Source: Paenibacillus ihuae
Lineage (GTDB): Bacteria > Bacillota > Bacilli > Paenibacillales > Paenibacillaceae
Assembly (NCBI RefSeq): GCF_001368795.1
Contig: NZ_LN831198.1
Coordinates: 238,515 to 302,514 of the forward strand
Length of the DNA: 64,000 nucleotides
Direction: 5' to 3'
How positions within the stretch are numbered: the first letter of the stretch is position 1; every line of letters begins with the position of its first letter. Below, piece after piece: positions 8,388-17,105 of this stretch. The position numbers and the translations under genes were made by a program. Below the pieces are notes generated by a model that saw only the letters and a list, made by a program, of their open reading frames with translations, searched no databases and was not told where the DNA came from.

Positions 8388-11006
8388 ATGATGAGACACA
8401 CTGAACTGCCCGGCAAACAGGGCCTTTATGATCCCCAGTTCGAAAAAGATGCATGCGGCATGGGTTTTGTTGCCCATATTAAAGGAAAACCTTCCCATGA
8501 TATCGTTAGTAACGCTTTGACTATGCTCTTTAATATGGAGCATCGGGGAGGACAGGGAAGCGAGCCGAACTCTGGTGACGGAGCGGGTATTATGCTGCAG
8601 ATTCCTCACCGTTTCTTTGCCGGTGAAGCCAGTAAGCTTGGCTTTGAACTGCCGGAACAGGGCTTTTATGGCGTGGGTATGATCTTTTTGTCTCACAACG
8701 AGGAGATCCGCGCCCGTCACGAGGCTCTCTTAAATGAGATTATTGCCGAAGAAGGCCAGGCGTTGCTTGGATACCGTGATGTGCCTACCTTCGACGAAAT
8801 GCTGGGCAAGACCGCTAAGGCAGCCAAGCCTTATGTCCGCCAGGTATTTATCAGCCGTGCGGAGGGCCTTGCCGATGAGCTGGCTTTTGAACGCAAGCTG
8901 TTTGTCATCCGCAAGCGTGCCGAGCTCGCCATCCGTTATGGCGGTGTGGAAGAGGCGGAATCCTTCTATATGCCAAGTATGTCCTGTCGCAAGATCGTAT
9001 ACAAAGGCATGTTGACAACCGAGCAGGTAGGCCAGTTTTACCTGGATCTGCAGAATGAAAAGCTGGAGTCGGCGATTGCGATGGTGCACTCCCGTTTCAG
9101 CACCAATACGTTCCCAAGCTGGGAGCGTGCCCACCCGTACCGCTTCATGATCCATAATGGTGAGATCAACACACTGCGGGGGAATGTGAACTGGATGCAT
9201 GCCCGCCAGTCCTTGTTCAAGAGCGAAGTATACGGTGAAGACCTGGGCAAGATCAAACCGATCGTAAATCCGGACGGTTCTGACACTGCGATGTTCGACA
9301 ACACCTTTGAGTTCCTGTATCTCAGCGGACGCTCCTTGCCGCATGTGGCGATGATGATGGTGCCGGAGCCTTGGAGCAATCATGAAAGTATGGGCGATGA
9401 GAAGAAGGCATTCTATGAATACCACAGCACCCTGATGGAGCCGTGGGACGGCCCCGCCGCGATGGGCTTTACCGATGGTGTGCAAATCGGTGCAATGCTT
9501 GACCGCAACGGCCTGCGCCCTGCACGCTATTATGTAACCAAAGACGATATGATTATCTTATCCTCTGAAGCTGGAGTGCTTGATATTCCGGCAGAGAATG
9601 TACTATATAAAGACCGCCTGAAACCAGGACGCATGCTGCTGGTGGATACGAAGCAGGGACGGATTATTTCCGATGAGGAAGTAAAGGCCGCCATCGCCTC
9701 CGAGCAGCCTTACCGCCAGTGGCTGGATGAGCATCTGATCGGCCTCGACCAGCTTCCGGAAGCTCCGGAGCTGCCAAATCCGAAGCATGACAATGTGCAG
9801 CAGCTGCAGCAGTCATTCGGCTACACGTTTGAGGATCTGCGCAAGGTATTGGAGCCTATGGCTTCCACCGGTGCCGAAGCCGTTGCATCCATGGGCTACG
9901 ATGCCCCGCTGGCCGTGCTCTCGGACCGCCCGCAGCGTCTCTACAACTACTTTAAACAAATGTTCGCGCAGGTAACCAATCCGCCGATCGATGCGATCCG
10001 TGAGGAGCTGGTTACTTCTACAGCCACCACGATCGGGCCGGAACGCAACCTGCTGAAGCCGGAACCGGAGAGCTGCCGGCAGATATCGCTGGAATCGCCG
10101 ATTCTCTCCAACGAGGATTTCGCGAAGATCCGCCATGTTCGCCGTGCCGGCTTCAAGTCGATGTCGATTCCGATTCTGTTCCCGGCTGAGCTTGGAGCGG
10201 AAGGAATGCGTATTGCCCTGGAACGCATGAATGAAGCGGCTGACCGTGTAATGGCTAAAGGACATAATATTCTTATTCTGTCTGACCGCGGTGTAGACCG
10301 TGAGAATGCTGCAATCCCGGCGCTGCTGGCTGTATCCAGCCTGCATCACCACTTGATCCGCTCCGGGACACGGACAAAGGTCAGCATTCTGCTGGAGTCC
10401 GGCGAACCGCGTGAAGTGCATCACTACGCGCTTCTCCTCGGTTACGGCGTGAGTGCGGTCAATCCGTATCTTGCTTTTGAAAGCTTGGATGACATGATCG
10501 GCCAGGGTCTGCTGCGCGGAATATCGCATGAGAAGGCTGTGAAGAATTACATTAAGGCTGCGACTAAGAGCGTAGTTAAAATATTGTCCAAGATGGGGAT
10601 CTCCACGATCCAATCGTACCGCGGCGCACAGATTTTTGAAGCTGTCGGCCTGAATTCGGAGTTTGTAGACCGTTACTTTACCTGGACCCCTTCCCGTATC
10701 GGCGGCATCGGTCTTGAGGAAGTAGCTGCTGAAGCACTGGTTCATCATAACCGTGCGTTCACCGACAAGGACGGCAACGACAAGGTGCTTGATTCCGGCG
10801 GTGAATATCAATGGCGCAGTGACGGGGAAGTGCATTTGTTCAACCCGCAGACGATTCATCTGCTTCAGCATTCCGTGCGGAGCGGTGACTACGGTCTGTA
10901 CAAAAAGTATGCGGCGCTCGTTCAGGGTGAGAGCAAGAAGCACCAGACCATCCGCTCCATGCTGGAATTCAAATCCACAACCAGCCGGTTCCACTTGATG
11001 AGGTAG
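8388..11006 (+). CDS. gltB: Glutamate synthase large subunit, N-terminal fragment (frameshifted)
   Basis: The first 872 residues of GltB, which transfers the glutamine amide to 2-oxoglutarate. A short propeptide precedes the catalytic Cys in EKDACGMG. Then come the class II amidotransferase domain ([30 protein letters not shown]) and the central linker domain. The frame breaks at HLMR-stop just before the FMN domain, and the missing part continues one frame away. GAAAGG (8376-8381) supports ATG at 8388 or 8391. No gltD is adjacent. Confidence 0.85.
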   Translation: MMRHTELPGKQGLYDPQFEKDACGMGFVAHIKGKPSHDIVSNALTMLFNMEHRGGQGSEPNSGDGAGIMLQIPHRFFAGEASKLGFELPEQGFYGVGMIFLSHNEEIRARHEALLNEIIAEEGQALLGYRDVPTFDEMLGKTAKAAKPYVRQVFISRAEGLADELAFERKLFVIRKRAELAIRYGGVEEAESFYMPSMSCRKIVYKGMLTTEQVGQFYLDLQNEKLESAIAMVHSRFSTNTFPSWERAHPYRFMIHNGEINTLRGNVNWMHARQSLFKSEVYGEDLGKIKPIVNPDGSDTAMFDNTFEFLYLSGRSLPHVAMMMVPEPWSNHESMGDEKKAFYEYHSTLMEPWDGPAAMGFTDGVQIGAMLDRNGLRPARYYVTKDDMIILSSEAGVLDIPAENVLYKDRLKPGRMLLVDTKQGRIISDEEVKAAIASEQPYRQWLDEHLIGLDQLPEAPELPNPKHDNVQQLQQSFGYTFEDLRKVLEPMASTGAEAVASMGYDAPLAVLSDRPQRLYNYFKQMFAQVTNPPIDAIREELVTSTATTIGPERNLLKPEPESCRQISLESPILSNEDFAKIRHVRRAGFKSMSIPILFPAELGAEGMRIALERMNEAADRVMAKGHNILILSDRGVDRENAAIPALLAVSSLHHHLIRSGTRTKVSILLESGEPREVHHYALLLGYGVSAVNPYLAFESLDDMIGQGLLRGISHEKAVKNYIKAATKSVVKILSKMGISTIQSYRGAQIFEAVGLNSEFVDRYFTWTPSRIGGIGLEEVAAEALVHHNRAFTDKDGNDKVLDSGGEYQWRSDGEVHLFNPQTIHLLQHSVRSGDYGLYKKYAALVQGESKKHQTIRSMLEFKSTTSRFHLMR
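10974..10986 (+). other. Frameshift point in gltB
   Basis: Reading frame 0 ends in [10 protein letters not shown]-stop, whereas the -1 frame from ACAACCAG reads [20 protein letters not shown], the normal GltB linker. One missing base, most simply an A in ACAAACC, explains it. No slippery heptamer is present, so programmed frameshifting is unlikely. Confidence 0.8.
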
Positions 11007-11023
11007 AGCCTGCAGAATCGATT

Positions 11024-12985
11024 ATGAAACGCTTCAAGACCGGAGCAATGTCGTTCGGTTCCATCAGTAAGGAAGCTCATGAGACGCTGGCGATTGCGAT
11101 GAACCGCATCGGCGGCAAGAGCAACACCGGTGAAGGCGGGGAGGATCCGGCGCGCTTTATTCCGGACGCTAACGGCGATTCCCGCCGCAGTGCGATCAAG
11201 CAGGTGGCATCGGGCCGCTTCGGGGTAACCTCGAATTATCTGGTGAACGCTGATGAGATCCAGATCAAGATGGCACAAGGGGCTAAGCCTGGTGAAGGCG
11301 GACAGCTTCCGGGCCGCAAGGTATATCCTTGGGTAGCCGAAGTTCGCGGTTCCACAGCGGGTGTGGGCCTGATTTCACCGCCGCCGCATCATGATATTTA
11401 TTCCATCGAGGATTTGGCCGAACTGATTTATGATCTGAAGAATGCCAATCCGCGGGCGAGCATTAATGTGAAGCTCGTCTCCGAGGTGGGTGTCGGAACG
11501 ATCGCTGCCGGCGTAGCCAAGGGCCGTGCCGATATTATTCTGATTAGCGGATATGACGGCGGTACAGGGGCATCCCCGCTGAACTCCATCCGTCATGCCG
11601 GTCTGCCGTGGGAGCTTGGACTCGCGGAGACACATCAGACGCTTATGCTGAACAACCTGCGTGACCGTGTTGTACTGGAAACCGACGGTAAAATGCTCAG
11701 TGGACGCGACCTTGCGGTAGCCGTACTGCTGGGAGCAGAAGAGTACGGATTTGCTACTGCGCCGCTTGTAGCGGTAGGCTGCATCATGATGCGTGTATGC
11801 CAGATGGATACTTGTCCGGTTGGTGTTGCAACACAGAATCCGGAACTGCGCAAGAACTTTACCGGCGACCCGCAGCATGTCGTGAACTTTATGACCTTTG
11901 TGGCTCAGGACCTGCGAGAAATCATGGCAGAGCTCGGCTTCCGCACCATTGAAGAGATGGTCGGACGCACGGATTGTCTCGATGCTGTGCGTGCGTCGAG
12001 TCACTGGAAGAAGAAAGGCGTAGATCTGAGCAGTCTGCTGCATACTCCGGCACTACCTGAAGGCAGCACCCGCTTCCGCAGCAAATTCCAGAACCACGGC
12101 CTGGAAGAAACTATTGATGTATCGAAATTGCTGGATCTGGCAGCACCGGCACTGGAATCCGGCCAGACGGTTGAAGCCTCGCTGCCGATTACGAACGTCA
12201 ACCGCGCAGTGGGCACGATTCTGGGCAGTGAGCTTACCCGCAAATATGGGGCGGCAGGTCTGCCGGATGATACGATCCGTCTGCACTTCACCGGCTCTGC
12301 CGGACAAAGTCTGGGCGCTTTCGTACCGAAGGGTATTACCATTACGGTCGAAGGCGATTCCAATGACTATGTGGGCAAAGGGTTGTCCGGAGGCAAGCTG
12401 ATTATTAAGCCGTCCCCTAAGGCTACCTTTGCCGCTGAGGACAACATCATTATCGGGAATACGGCGCTTTACGGAGCGACCAGCGGTGAGGCGTATATCA
12501 GCGGCATCGCCGGTGAACGGTTCGCGGTGCGTAACTCCGGTGCGAAGGTAGTTGTTGAAGGCGTGGGCGACCACGGCTGTGAATATATGACCGGCGGCCG
12601 TGTAGCCGTGCTTGGTCCAACCGGCCGCAACTTTGCGGCAGGGATGTCTGGCGGTATTGCGTACGTCTATGATCCGGACAATACCTTCATCAAGCGCTGC
12701 AACCTGGAAATGGTGCTTCTGGAGCGTGTAGAAGAAGCGGATGAAGCTGCTGAGCTGCACAGCCTGATTGTCCGTCATGCAGAGCTCACAGGTAGTGCTG
12801 CTGCAAGCCGGATTCTGGACAGCTGGGAAGCTTCGCTGCCGAAATTCGTCCGTGTTATTCCGAAGGATTACAAACGGATGCTGGAGCAGATCCGCAAGGT
12901 AGAACAGACCGGGTTAACCGGCGAAGCTGCCCTGATGGCTGCCTTCGAAGCCAATATGCGTGAACTTGCGCGTGTTGGAGGCTAA
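11024..12985 (+). CDS. gltB: Glutamate synthase large subunit, C-terminal fragment (frameshifted)
   Basis: The rest of GltB. It holds the FMN/2-oxoglutarate barrel ([38 protein letters not shown]), the three-Cys iron-sulfur motif [17 protein letters not shown] near residue 260, and the GXGXG beta-helix domain ([29 protein letters not shown]). The in-frame ATG at 11024 is internal to the linker, not a real start; the open frame extends upstream to the frameshift. Joined, the two parts give a full-length subunit of about 1,530 residues. A terminator follows at 13031. Confidence 0.85.
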   Translation: MKRFKTGAMSFGSISKEAHETLAIAMNRIGGKSNTGEGGEDPARFIPDANGDSRRSAIKQVASGRFGVTSNYLVNADEIQIKMAQGAKPGEGGQLPGRKVYPWVAEVRGSTAGVGLISPPPHHDIYSIEDLAELIYDLKNANPRASINVKLVSEVGVGTIAAGVAKGRADIILISGYDGGTGASPLNSIRHAGLPWELGLAETHQTLMLNNLRDRVVLETDGKMLSGRDLAVAVLLGAEEYGFATAPLVAVGCIMMRVCQMDTCPVGVATQNPELRKNFTGDPQHVVNFMTFVAQDLREIMAELGFRTIEEMVGRTDCLDAVRASSHWKKKGVDLSSLLHTPALPEGSTRFRSKFQNHGLEETIDVSKLLDLAAPALESGQTVEASLPITNVNRAVGTILGSELTRKYGAAGLPDDTIRLHFTGSAGQSLGAFVPKGITITVEGDSNDYVGKGLSGGKLIIKPSPKATFAAEDNIIIGNTALYGATSGEAYISGIAGERFAVRNSGAKVVVEGVGDHGCEYMTGGRVAVLGPTGRNFAAGMSGGIAYVYDPDNTFIKRCNLEMVLLERVEEADEAAELHSLIVRHAELTGSAAASRILDSWEASLPKFVRVIPKDYKRMLEQIRKVEQTGLTGEAALMAAFEANMRELARVGG

Positions 12986-13030
12986 ATGTACATTGCCGTG
13001 TCCACCTGAGCGGCTGCTGTAATAAAGAGT

Positions 13031-13075
13031 AAAAGGCTGTATCCTTCCGTTTATAGAAGGATACAGCCTTTTTTT
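13031..13075 (+). terminator. Intrinsic terminator of gltB
   Basis: AAAAGGCTGTATCCTTC (13031-13047) pairs with GAAGGATACAGCCTTTT (13056-13072), followed by a T-run. Confidence 0.92.
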
Positions 13076-13081
13076 ACTATT

Positions 13082-13117
13082 ACTGCCTTTTTTCCTGCTT
13101 TTCAGGAAAAAGGCAGT
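13082..13117. repeat. Second hairpin downstream of gltB
   Basis: CTGCCTTTTTTCCTG faces CAGGAAAAAGGCAG with one bulged base and a short loop. It may be a back-up terminator. Confidence 0.5.
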
Positions 13118-13137
13118 TTGTGGTAATATGGAAAATA

Positions 13138-13351
13138 TATAAAATGAAATGGTTAGATATATAAGCAAGGCGGAAGTAACGAAGGGGAAGTTTGGGACTG
13201 TAGGAGCGATAGCGTTCGCCTTTGTTCACAGATTTCAACCGCAGGGCGGTTCAAATCAAGAAATCTGTGAACAACAGCGACCGGAAGTCCAAACATTCCC
13301 CGCAGTTACGCCTCACGCCTTACTTAGAATCTAGGACAGCTTCATTTTATA
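13138..13351. repeat. Large imperfect palindromic element
   Basis: A 214-bp inverted structure bounded by TATAAAATGAA (13138-13148) and TTCATTTTATA (13341-13351). The centre is nested: TTGTTCACAGATTT with its exact complement, enclosing AACCGC-AGG-GCGGTT. The outer arms match only loosely (TAAG, GGGGAA, GTTTGG motifs). It fills the gap before the ABC transporter genes, contains no credible gene, and resembles a dispersed palindromic repeat unit. Confidence 0.6.
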
Positions 13352-13373
13352 AACAAAGAAAGGAAGTGAAATT

Positions 13374-14303
13374 ATGCCAGTTACGGCAGAAGTAGCGACT
13401 AAGCCGGTTGCCAGCCTGATAGGGGTAACCAAAAAAATGGGTTCCAAGACGCTGGTCAGTGATCTGACGCTGGATATTCCGCCCGGACAAATTTTCGGGT
13501 TCCTTGGCCCGAACGGTGCCGGTAAAACGACAACGATCCGTATGATGGTGGGACTGATTTCCATCAGCCGCGGTGATATTCTGATCTGCGGACGCAGCAT
13601 CAAGGATCATTTTGAGGAAGCTGTAGCCAACATCGGAGCGATCGTGGAAAATCCGGAGATGTATAAGTTCTTAAGCGGTTATCAGAATCTGCGGCAGTAT
13701 GCCCGAATGGTCAAGGGTGTTACTAAGCAGCGGATCGATGAAGTTGTAGAGCTGGTCGGGCTTGGCCAGAGAATTCATGACAAAGTGAAAACGTACTCGC
13801 TGGGTATGCGCCAGCGGCTGGGGGTCGCCCAGGCACTGCTGCACCGGCCAAAGCTGCTGATTCTGGACGAGCCGACCAACGGGCTGGATCCACAGGGGAT
13901 TCGTGAGCTGCGGGATTATTTGCGGCGCCTGTGCCAGGAGGAAGGAACGACGGTTTTTGTCTCCAGCCATCTGTTGTCGGAGATGGAGCTGATGTGTGAC
14001 AGTGTAGCCATTATCCAGAATGGGCGTCTGGTTGATGTCAAACAGCTGAAGACGGTAGGAGATGCGGTGCTGCCGGTCCAGGAAACGCTGTTTGAGGTCA
14101 ATGATCCGGAAGCTGCACTGGCGCTGATCGGCCGCGGAGCAGTGAAGAACGGCGGGGTTTCTATCGAGGCAGGACGCGAGGAAATTGCCGAACTGAATGC
14201 ACGGCTGGTGGCTGCCGGCTTCAAGGTGTACAGCATCAGGGCGCTGGCACGCTCACTGGAAGATCAATTCTTGGAAATTACCGGAGGTGAAGGCATTGGG
14301 TGA
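13374..14303 (+). CDS. ABC transporter ATP-binding protein
   Basis: A 309-residue ABC ATPase of the CcmA/BcrA type. Walker A is GPNGAGKTT near residue 46, the signature YSLGMRQRLGVAQALLHRP lies near 142, Walker B is LLILDEPTNGLDP and the switch His is in VSSHLL. The C-terminal 70 residues form the short extension usual for this group. It pairs with the permease encoded directly downstream, overlapping it by 8 bases, to form an exporter. Cargo is unknown; relatives handle peptides, bacitracin-like antibiotics or membrane stress. A GGAAG ribosome site precedes ATG. Confidence 0.92.
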   Translation: MPVTAEVATKPVASLIGVTKKMGSKTLVSDLTLDIPPGQIFGFLGPNGAGKTTTIRMMVGLISISRGDILICGRSIKDHFEEAVANIGAIVENPEMYKFLSGYQNLRQYARMVKGVTKQRIDEVVELVGLGQRIHDKVKTYSLGMRQRLGVAQALLHRPKLLILDEPTNGLDPQGIRELRDYLRRLCQEEGTTVFVSSHLLSEMELMCDSVAIIQNGRLVDVKQLKTVGDAVLPVQETLFEVNDPEAALALIGRGAVKNGGVSIEAGREEIAELNARLVAAGFKVYSIRALARSLEDQFLEITGGEGIG

Positions 14304-15084
14304 GTTCGCAGCTCTCATACATAATGAGAATATCAAGATTTACAGCCGTGTCCGTACATGGATTATGCTGTTTATTCTGGCACTCATGAGTGCGCTGTTT
14401 CCTGCACTGGTCTACTATACGAGCAGAGGAGATTCATCGGGAACCGGATTATGGGACAACTTTCAGATGGCGGTGACGATCGCTTTTTTCCTGAATACAA
14501 TCTTTACGGTGGTGGTGGCTTCTGATGCTGTAGCGGGCGAATTCTCCTGGGGAACAATTAAGCTGCTGCTGATCCGCCCGTGGAGCCGATCCAAAATTCT
14601 GCTCTCCAAATACATTTCCATGGTTTTGTTCAGCTTGCTTAGTACAGCCGTGCTGATTGTTTTCGCCTATGGTTCATCACTGATTTTCTCCTCTTCCGAG
14701 GGGGGCGGAGTAACGAATCAGATGTCCTGGAGTCCGGCGGAATACTCCTTCCTAGATGTGTTCTGCGGTTATATCGAGCTGTTTTTGACCGCAGCACTGG
14801 CTTTTATGGTCTCCAGCGTTTTCCGGGCAAGCGGCCTCGCAATCGGGCTGTCGCTGTTCATTATGTTTACCAAAAATATTTTCGTCAGCATCTTCAATCC
14901 CGAACGGTTCGAGTGGGCCAAATATCTGATCTTTACACATATGGATCTGCGGGGATATCTGCTGACAGATAACGGTCCGGGAGGGGTTACCCTCGGATTC
15001 TCCATAGCGGTACTGGCTGTTTACTACCTGCTGTTCCTGGGAGTTTCCTGGTGGGTTTTCAGCAAAAGGGATGTCGCCGCATAA
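14296..15084 (+). CDS. ABC-2 type transporter permease
   Basis: A 262-residue membrane protein with six hydrophobic segments. It starts LGEFAALIHNENIKIYSR and shows the typical AGEFSWGTIKLLLIRPWSR stretch near residue 80 found in ABC-2 permeases such as BcrB or YxlG. TTG at 14296 is chosen as start because GGAGGTGA (14283-14290) lies 5 bases upstream; the frame is open further back but would run deep into the ATPase gene. It should form the membrane channel for the preceding ATPase. Confidence 0.85.
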   Translation: MGEFAALIHNENIKIYSRVRTWIMLFILALMSALFPALVYYTSRGDSSGTGLWDNFQMAVTIAFFLNTIFTVVVASDAVAGEFSWGTIKLLLIRPWSRSKILLSKYISMVLFSLLSTAVLIVFAYGSSLIFSSSEGGGVTNQMSWSPAEYSFLDVFCGYIELFLTAALAFMVSSVFRASGLAIGLSLFIMFTKNIFVSIFNPERFEWAKYLIFTHMDLRGYLLTDNGPGGVTLGFSIAVLAVYYLLFLGVSWWVFSKRDVAA

Positions 15085-15130
15085 GGAGACAAAGCTATTC
15101 CTAAATGTATTTAAAGTGAACCCGGCCGAA

Positions 15131-15171
15131 CGAAGCGGGCTAAGCGGGCTTAGCCCGCTTAGCCCGCTTCG
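15131..15171. repeat. 41-nt near-perfect palindrome overlapping the bactofilin stop
   Basis: The 20 bases at 15131-15150 are exactly complementary to 15152-15171; the half-site itself contains the doubled motif AAGCGGGCT. It lies between the converging ABC permease and bactofilin genes and includes the last codons of bactofilin. There is no T-run, so it is at best an unusual terminator. Confidence 0.75.
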
Positions 15172-15608
15172 AGCTTATTCTGCTGCTTGGAGGCGCGTTT
15201 GCCTGCCTTGTCAGCCTTCTTGGCTTCGTTGTGCCCGCCTGCCTCTTCAATGGCGGGCTGTTCGGCTGTGATGACAGAGCCGTTTAGTACGCTGCCTTCC
15301 ATGATGCTCAGCGTGCCTGCTTGGATATTACCGTGCAGCTGTCCGGTTCCCGTCATGGTGAGCCGCTGATCGGCAGTAACATCACCATATACTTTTCCGG
15401 CGATAATGATCTCCTTGGCTGTTATCGTGGAGAGCACCGTACTTTGTTCGCCGATGGTTACAGTCCCCTGGCATTGGATTTCCCCGCTGAAATTACCCTC
15501 AATCCGTAAATTGGTGTCACATTGCACCTTGCCCTCCAGATTGCTTCCATGTCCAATCAGCGAGTCGGTAGACCTGAACAGCGCTGATTGCTTGCTTCTA
15601 TTCCACAT
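15159..15608 (-). CDS. Bactofilin (polymer-forming cytoskeletal protein)
   Basis: A 149-residue protein. Residues about 17-115 form the right-handed beta-helix bactofilin domain with its repeating hydrophobic/Gly pattern (LRIEGNFSGEIQCQGTVTIG, IIIAGKVYGDVTADQRL). The C-terminal tail is Lys/Ala-rich and presumably disordered. Bactofilins self-assemble into filaments without nucleotide and position cell-wall enzymes. The next gene downstream in the same orientation context is an M23 peptidase, a pairing common for bactofilins, so a role in local wall remodelling is inferred. Confidence 0.9.
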   Translation of the reverse strand: MWNRSKQSALFRSTDSLIGHGSNLEGKVQCDTNLRIEGNFSGEIQCQGTVTIGEQSTVLSTITAKEIIIAGKVYGDVTADQRLTMTGTGQLHGNIQAGTLSIMEGSVLNGSVITAEQPAIEEAGGHNEAKKADKAGKRASKQQNKLEAG

Positions 15609-15659
15609 GCTTTATACCCTCCTAAACATTGTATGAGCTTAATAGTTGAAGCCTTAGCC

Positions 15660-16019
15660 TTACGGCTTCACATATCCTAAGGGATTGACCGCTTTGTTCT
15701 GTTTCACTACCTGAAAATGGAGATGAGGGCCTGTGCTCCGTCCGGTATTGCCAAGTGTGCCGATTTGCTGGCCTTTATTCACCTTATCACCCACAGTGAC
15801 AGTCATCCCGTTCAAATGCATGTACCAGGTTTCCAGACCGTTCGTATGCTTGATAATAATGTATTTGCCTCTTGCTCCCATTTGCTCAGACGCAGTGACC
15901 TCGCCGTCCATTGCCGCGTAGACCGGATCCCCGATGCTGCCGGCGATATCAATGCCTGAATGATAGGCGGAGGAGCCTTCAAAGGGATCGGAGCGGTAGC
16001 CAAAGCTGGAAGTGATCAT
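15660..16019 (-). CDS. M23 peptidase, catalytic C-terminal part (frameshifted)
   Basis: The LytM/M23 zinc endopeptidase domain. The metal ligands are seen in SAYHSGIDIAG (H-x3-D), and the catalytic and third-ligand pair in GPHLHFQVV (HxH). The domain starts upstream of the in-frame ATG at 16019: the same frame reads KKRLAPAVIWPTHSKMITSS before it, so this is the second half of the gene at 16016-16861, displaced by -1. The enzyme would cut peptide cross-links in peptidoglycan outside the cell and is placed next to the bactofilin gene. Confidence 0.88.
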   Translation of the reverse strand: MITSSFGYRSDPFEGSSAYHSGIDIAGSIGDPVYAAMDGEVTASEQMGARGKYIIIKHTNGLETWYMHLNGMTVTVGDKVNKGQQIGTLGNTGRSTGPHLHFQVVKQNKAVNPLGYVKP

Positions 16020-16861
16020 TTTGGAGTGGGTAGGCCAGATGACGGCCGGCGCCAGGCGTTTTTTTCTGCTAGGGCTTTTTTAGCCTGCAGCTGAGCCTCT
16101 GCGCTCTTGGCCTCCCTGGCCTCTGTGATCGTTGTGGTAATGCTGGTTACCATCTCTTCCAGCAGGCTGCGGATTTCTGCGTAGTCATCTCTGGTTTCCT
16201 GCACCAGCTCCATGGGGTCATCCTGATAGACCGCGATATACTCCCCGCCAACCTGTGGCGCTACAGTGCTGTTGAATGCCGAAGTGATAGCTCCAAGACG
16301 GAAGCTGACGGCAGACAGGGAAGAGGAAGCAGCAGCTGGCTCAGGTTCAGCGGCGAAGGCAACTCCATATTTCCGGGCGGATGACGCCGCTGTGTCTGCA
16401 GCCGGGAGGGTTCCAGAGAGAGTACCGGGGGTGGACATAGATGTGGAAACCGGATCGGTCTCTGAGTCTGTGTCCCGGCCGGTATGGCCATCCGGATTAA
16501 TCAGGTATTGCAGCTGCGCTTCAAGCTCATCCACGCTTTTCAACTTATCTCGGATGTTCTCGGCTTCCTCTGACAGCTCTGTCACCTGGCTGCGGAGCTG
16601 CTGCAGGGTCTGTTCCTTATCGGCAACCTTCATTTCCATCCGTAAATTGGTCAGCGACAGTGAAGCGGCCTCGGCCTCCAGCTCGGCAATGGAGCGTGAG
16701 GCATGAAAATGCATCGAGGTGACCAGACTGGAAATGGAGAGGGCAGCTGCGGCCGGAATGGCCAGGGCGAGCGGCTTGGATAACTGGAGCTGTCTGACCG
16801 GACGTCCGGCCTCACGGACGACGAGCAGGGTAATCCGGTTCTGATCTGGCTGAGTTTTCAT
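16016..16861 (-). CDS. M23 peptidase, membrane-anchored coiled-coil N-terminal part
   Basis: 281 residues in frame 0. There is a short cytoplasmic start, a membrane segment (about residues 28-46, KPLALAIPAAAALSISSLVT), a periplasmic-side coiled coil (about 52-115), a Ser/Thr/Ala-rich linker and a second helical stretch. The frame then ends 15 codons after the A7 run with RRPSSGLPTPK. ATG at 16861 follows AAAGGAG; an upstream ATG at 16903 has no ribosome site. This is the usual build of membrane-bound LytM proteins, lacking only the peptidase domain encoded in the -1 frame. Confidence 0.82.
   Translation of the reverse strand: MKTQPDQNRITLLVVREAGRPVRQLQLSKPLALAIPAAAALSISSLVTSMHFHASRSIAELEAEAASLSLTNLRMEMKVADKEQTLQQLRSQVTELSEEAENIRDKLKSVDELEAQLQYLINPDGHTGRDTDSETDPVSTSMSTPGTLSGTLPAADTAASSARKYGVAFAAEPEPAAASSSLSAVSFRLGAITSAFNSTVAPQVGGEYIAVYQDDPMELVQETRDDYAEIRSLLEEMVTSITTTITEAREAKSAEAQLQAKKALAEKNAWRRPSSGLPTPK
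16058..16064 (-). other. In-phase A-AAA-AAC heptamer at the M23 frame break
   Basis: Within an A7 run, frame 0 reads GAA-AAA-AAC and the -1 frame leads straight into the M23 domain. The phase is that of a canonical -1 slippery site. A one-base homopolymer loss, real or a sequencing error, gives the same picture. Confidence 0.6.
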
Positions 16862-17105
16862 AGCTTCTCCTTTCTGCGGCTTAGGAAGCCGCCTTGTGTT
16901 CACTGGGGGTCCAGCACGTTGTAATCAATTGGGCTCATCCGATTCGTCCTACTACTCTATGTATTCCAGCTCTTTGGTGAACATGACAACGGTTTGCTTG
17001 AATAAAGAAGGAGAGTTACGGCAAAACCTGTAGTGAATTAGCCTGTCAGGGCAAGAAGTATCAGGTCTGGCGGATCTGGCAGCCGAGATTTAAGGAGGTG
17101 ACGGC

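Noticed and set aside
9813-10994. Long minus-strand frames over gltB, and similar ones over the YhgE and leuA genes
   Set aside because: They mirror real coding sequence on the other strand in GC-biased genes and show no recognisable domain.
16016-16022. ATG at 16019 as a true start of a short stand-alone M23 protein
   Set aside because: It lies inside the conserved M23 fold (before SSFGYRSDPF), has no ribosome site, and the same frame continues upstream to the A7 run.
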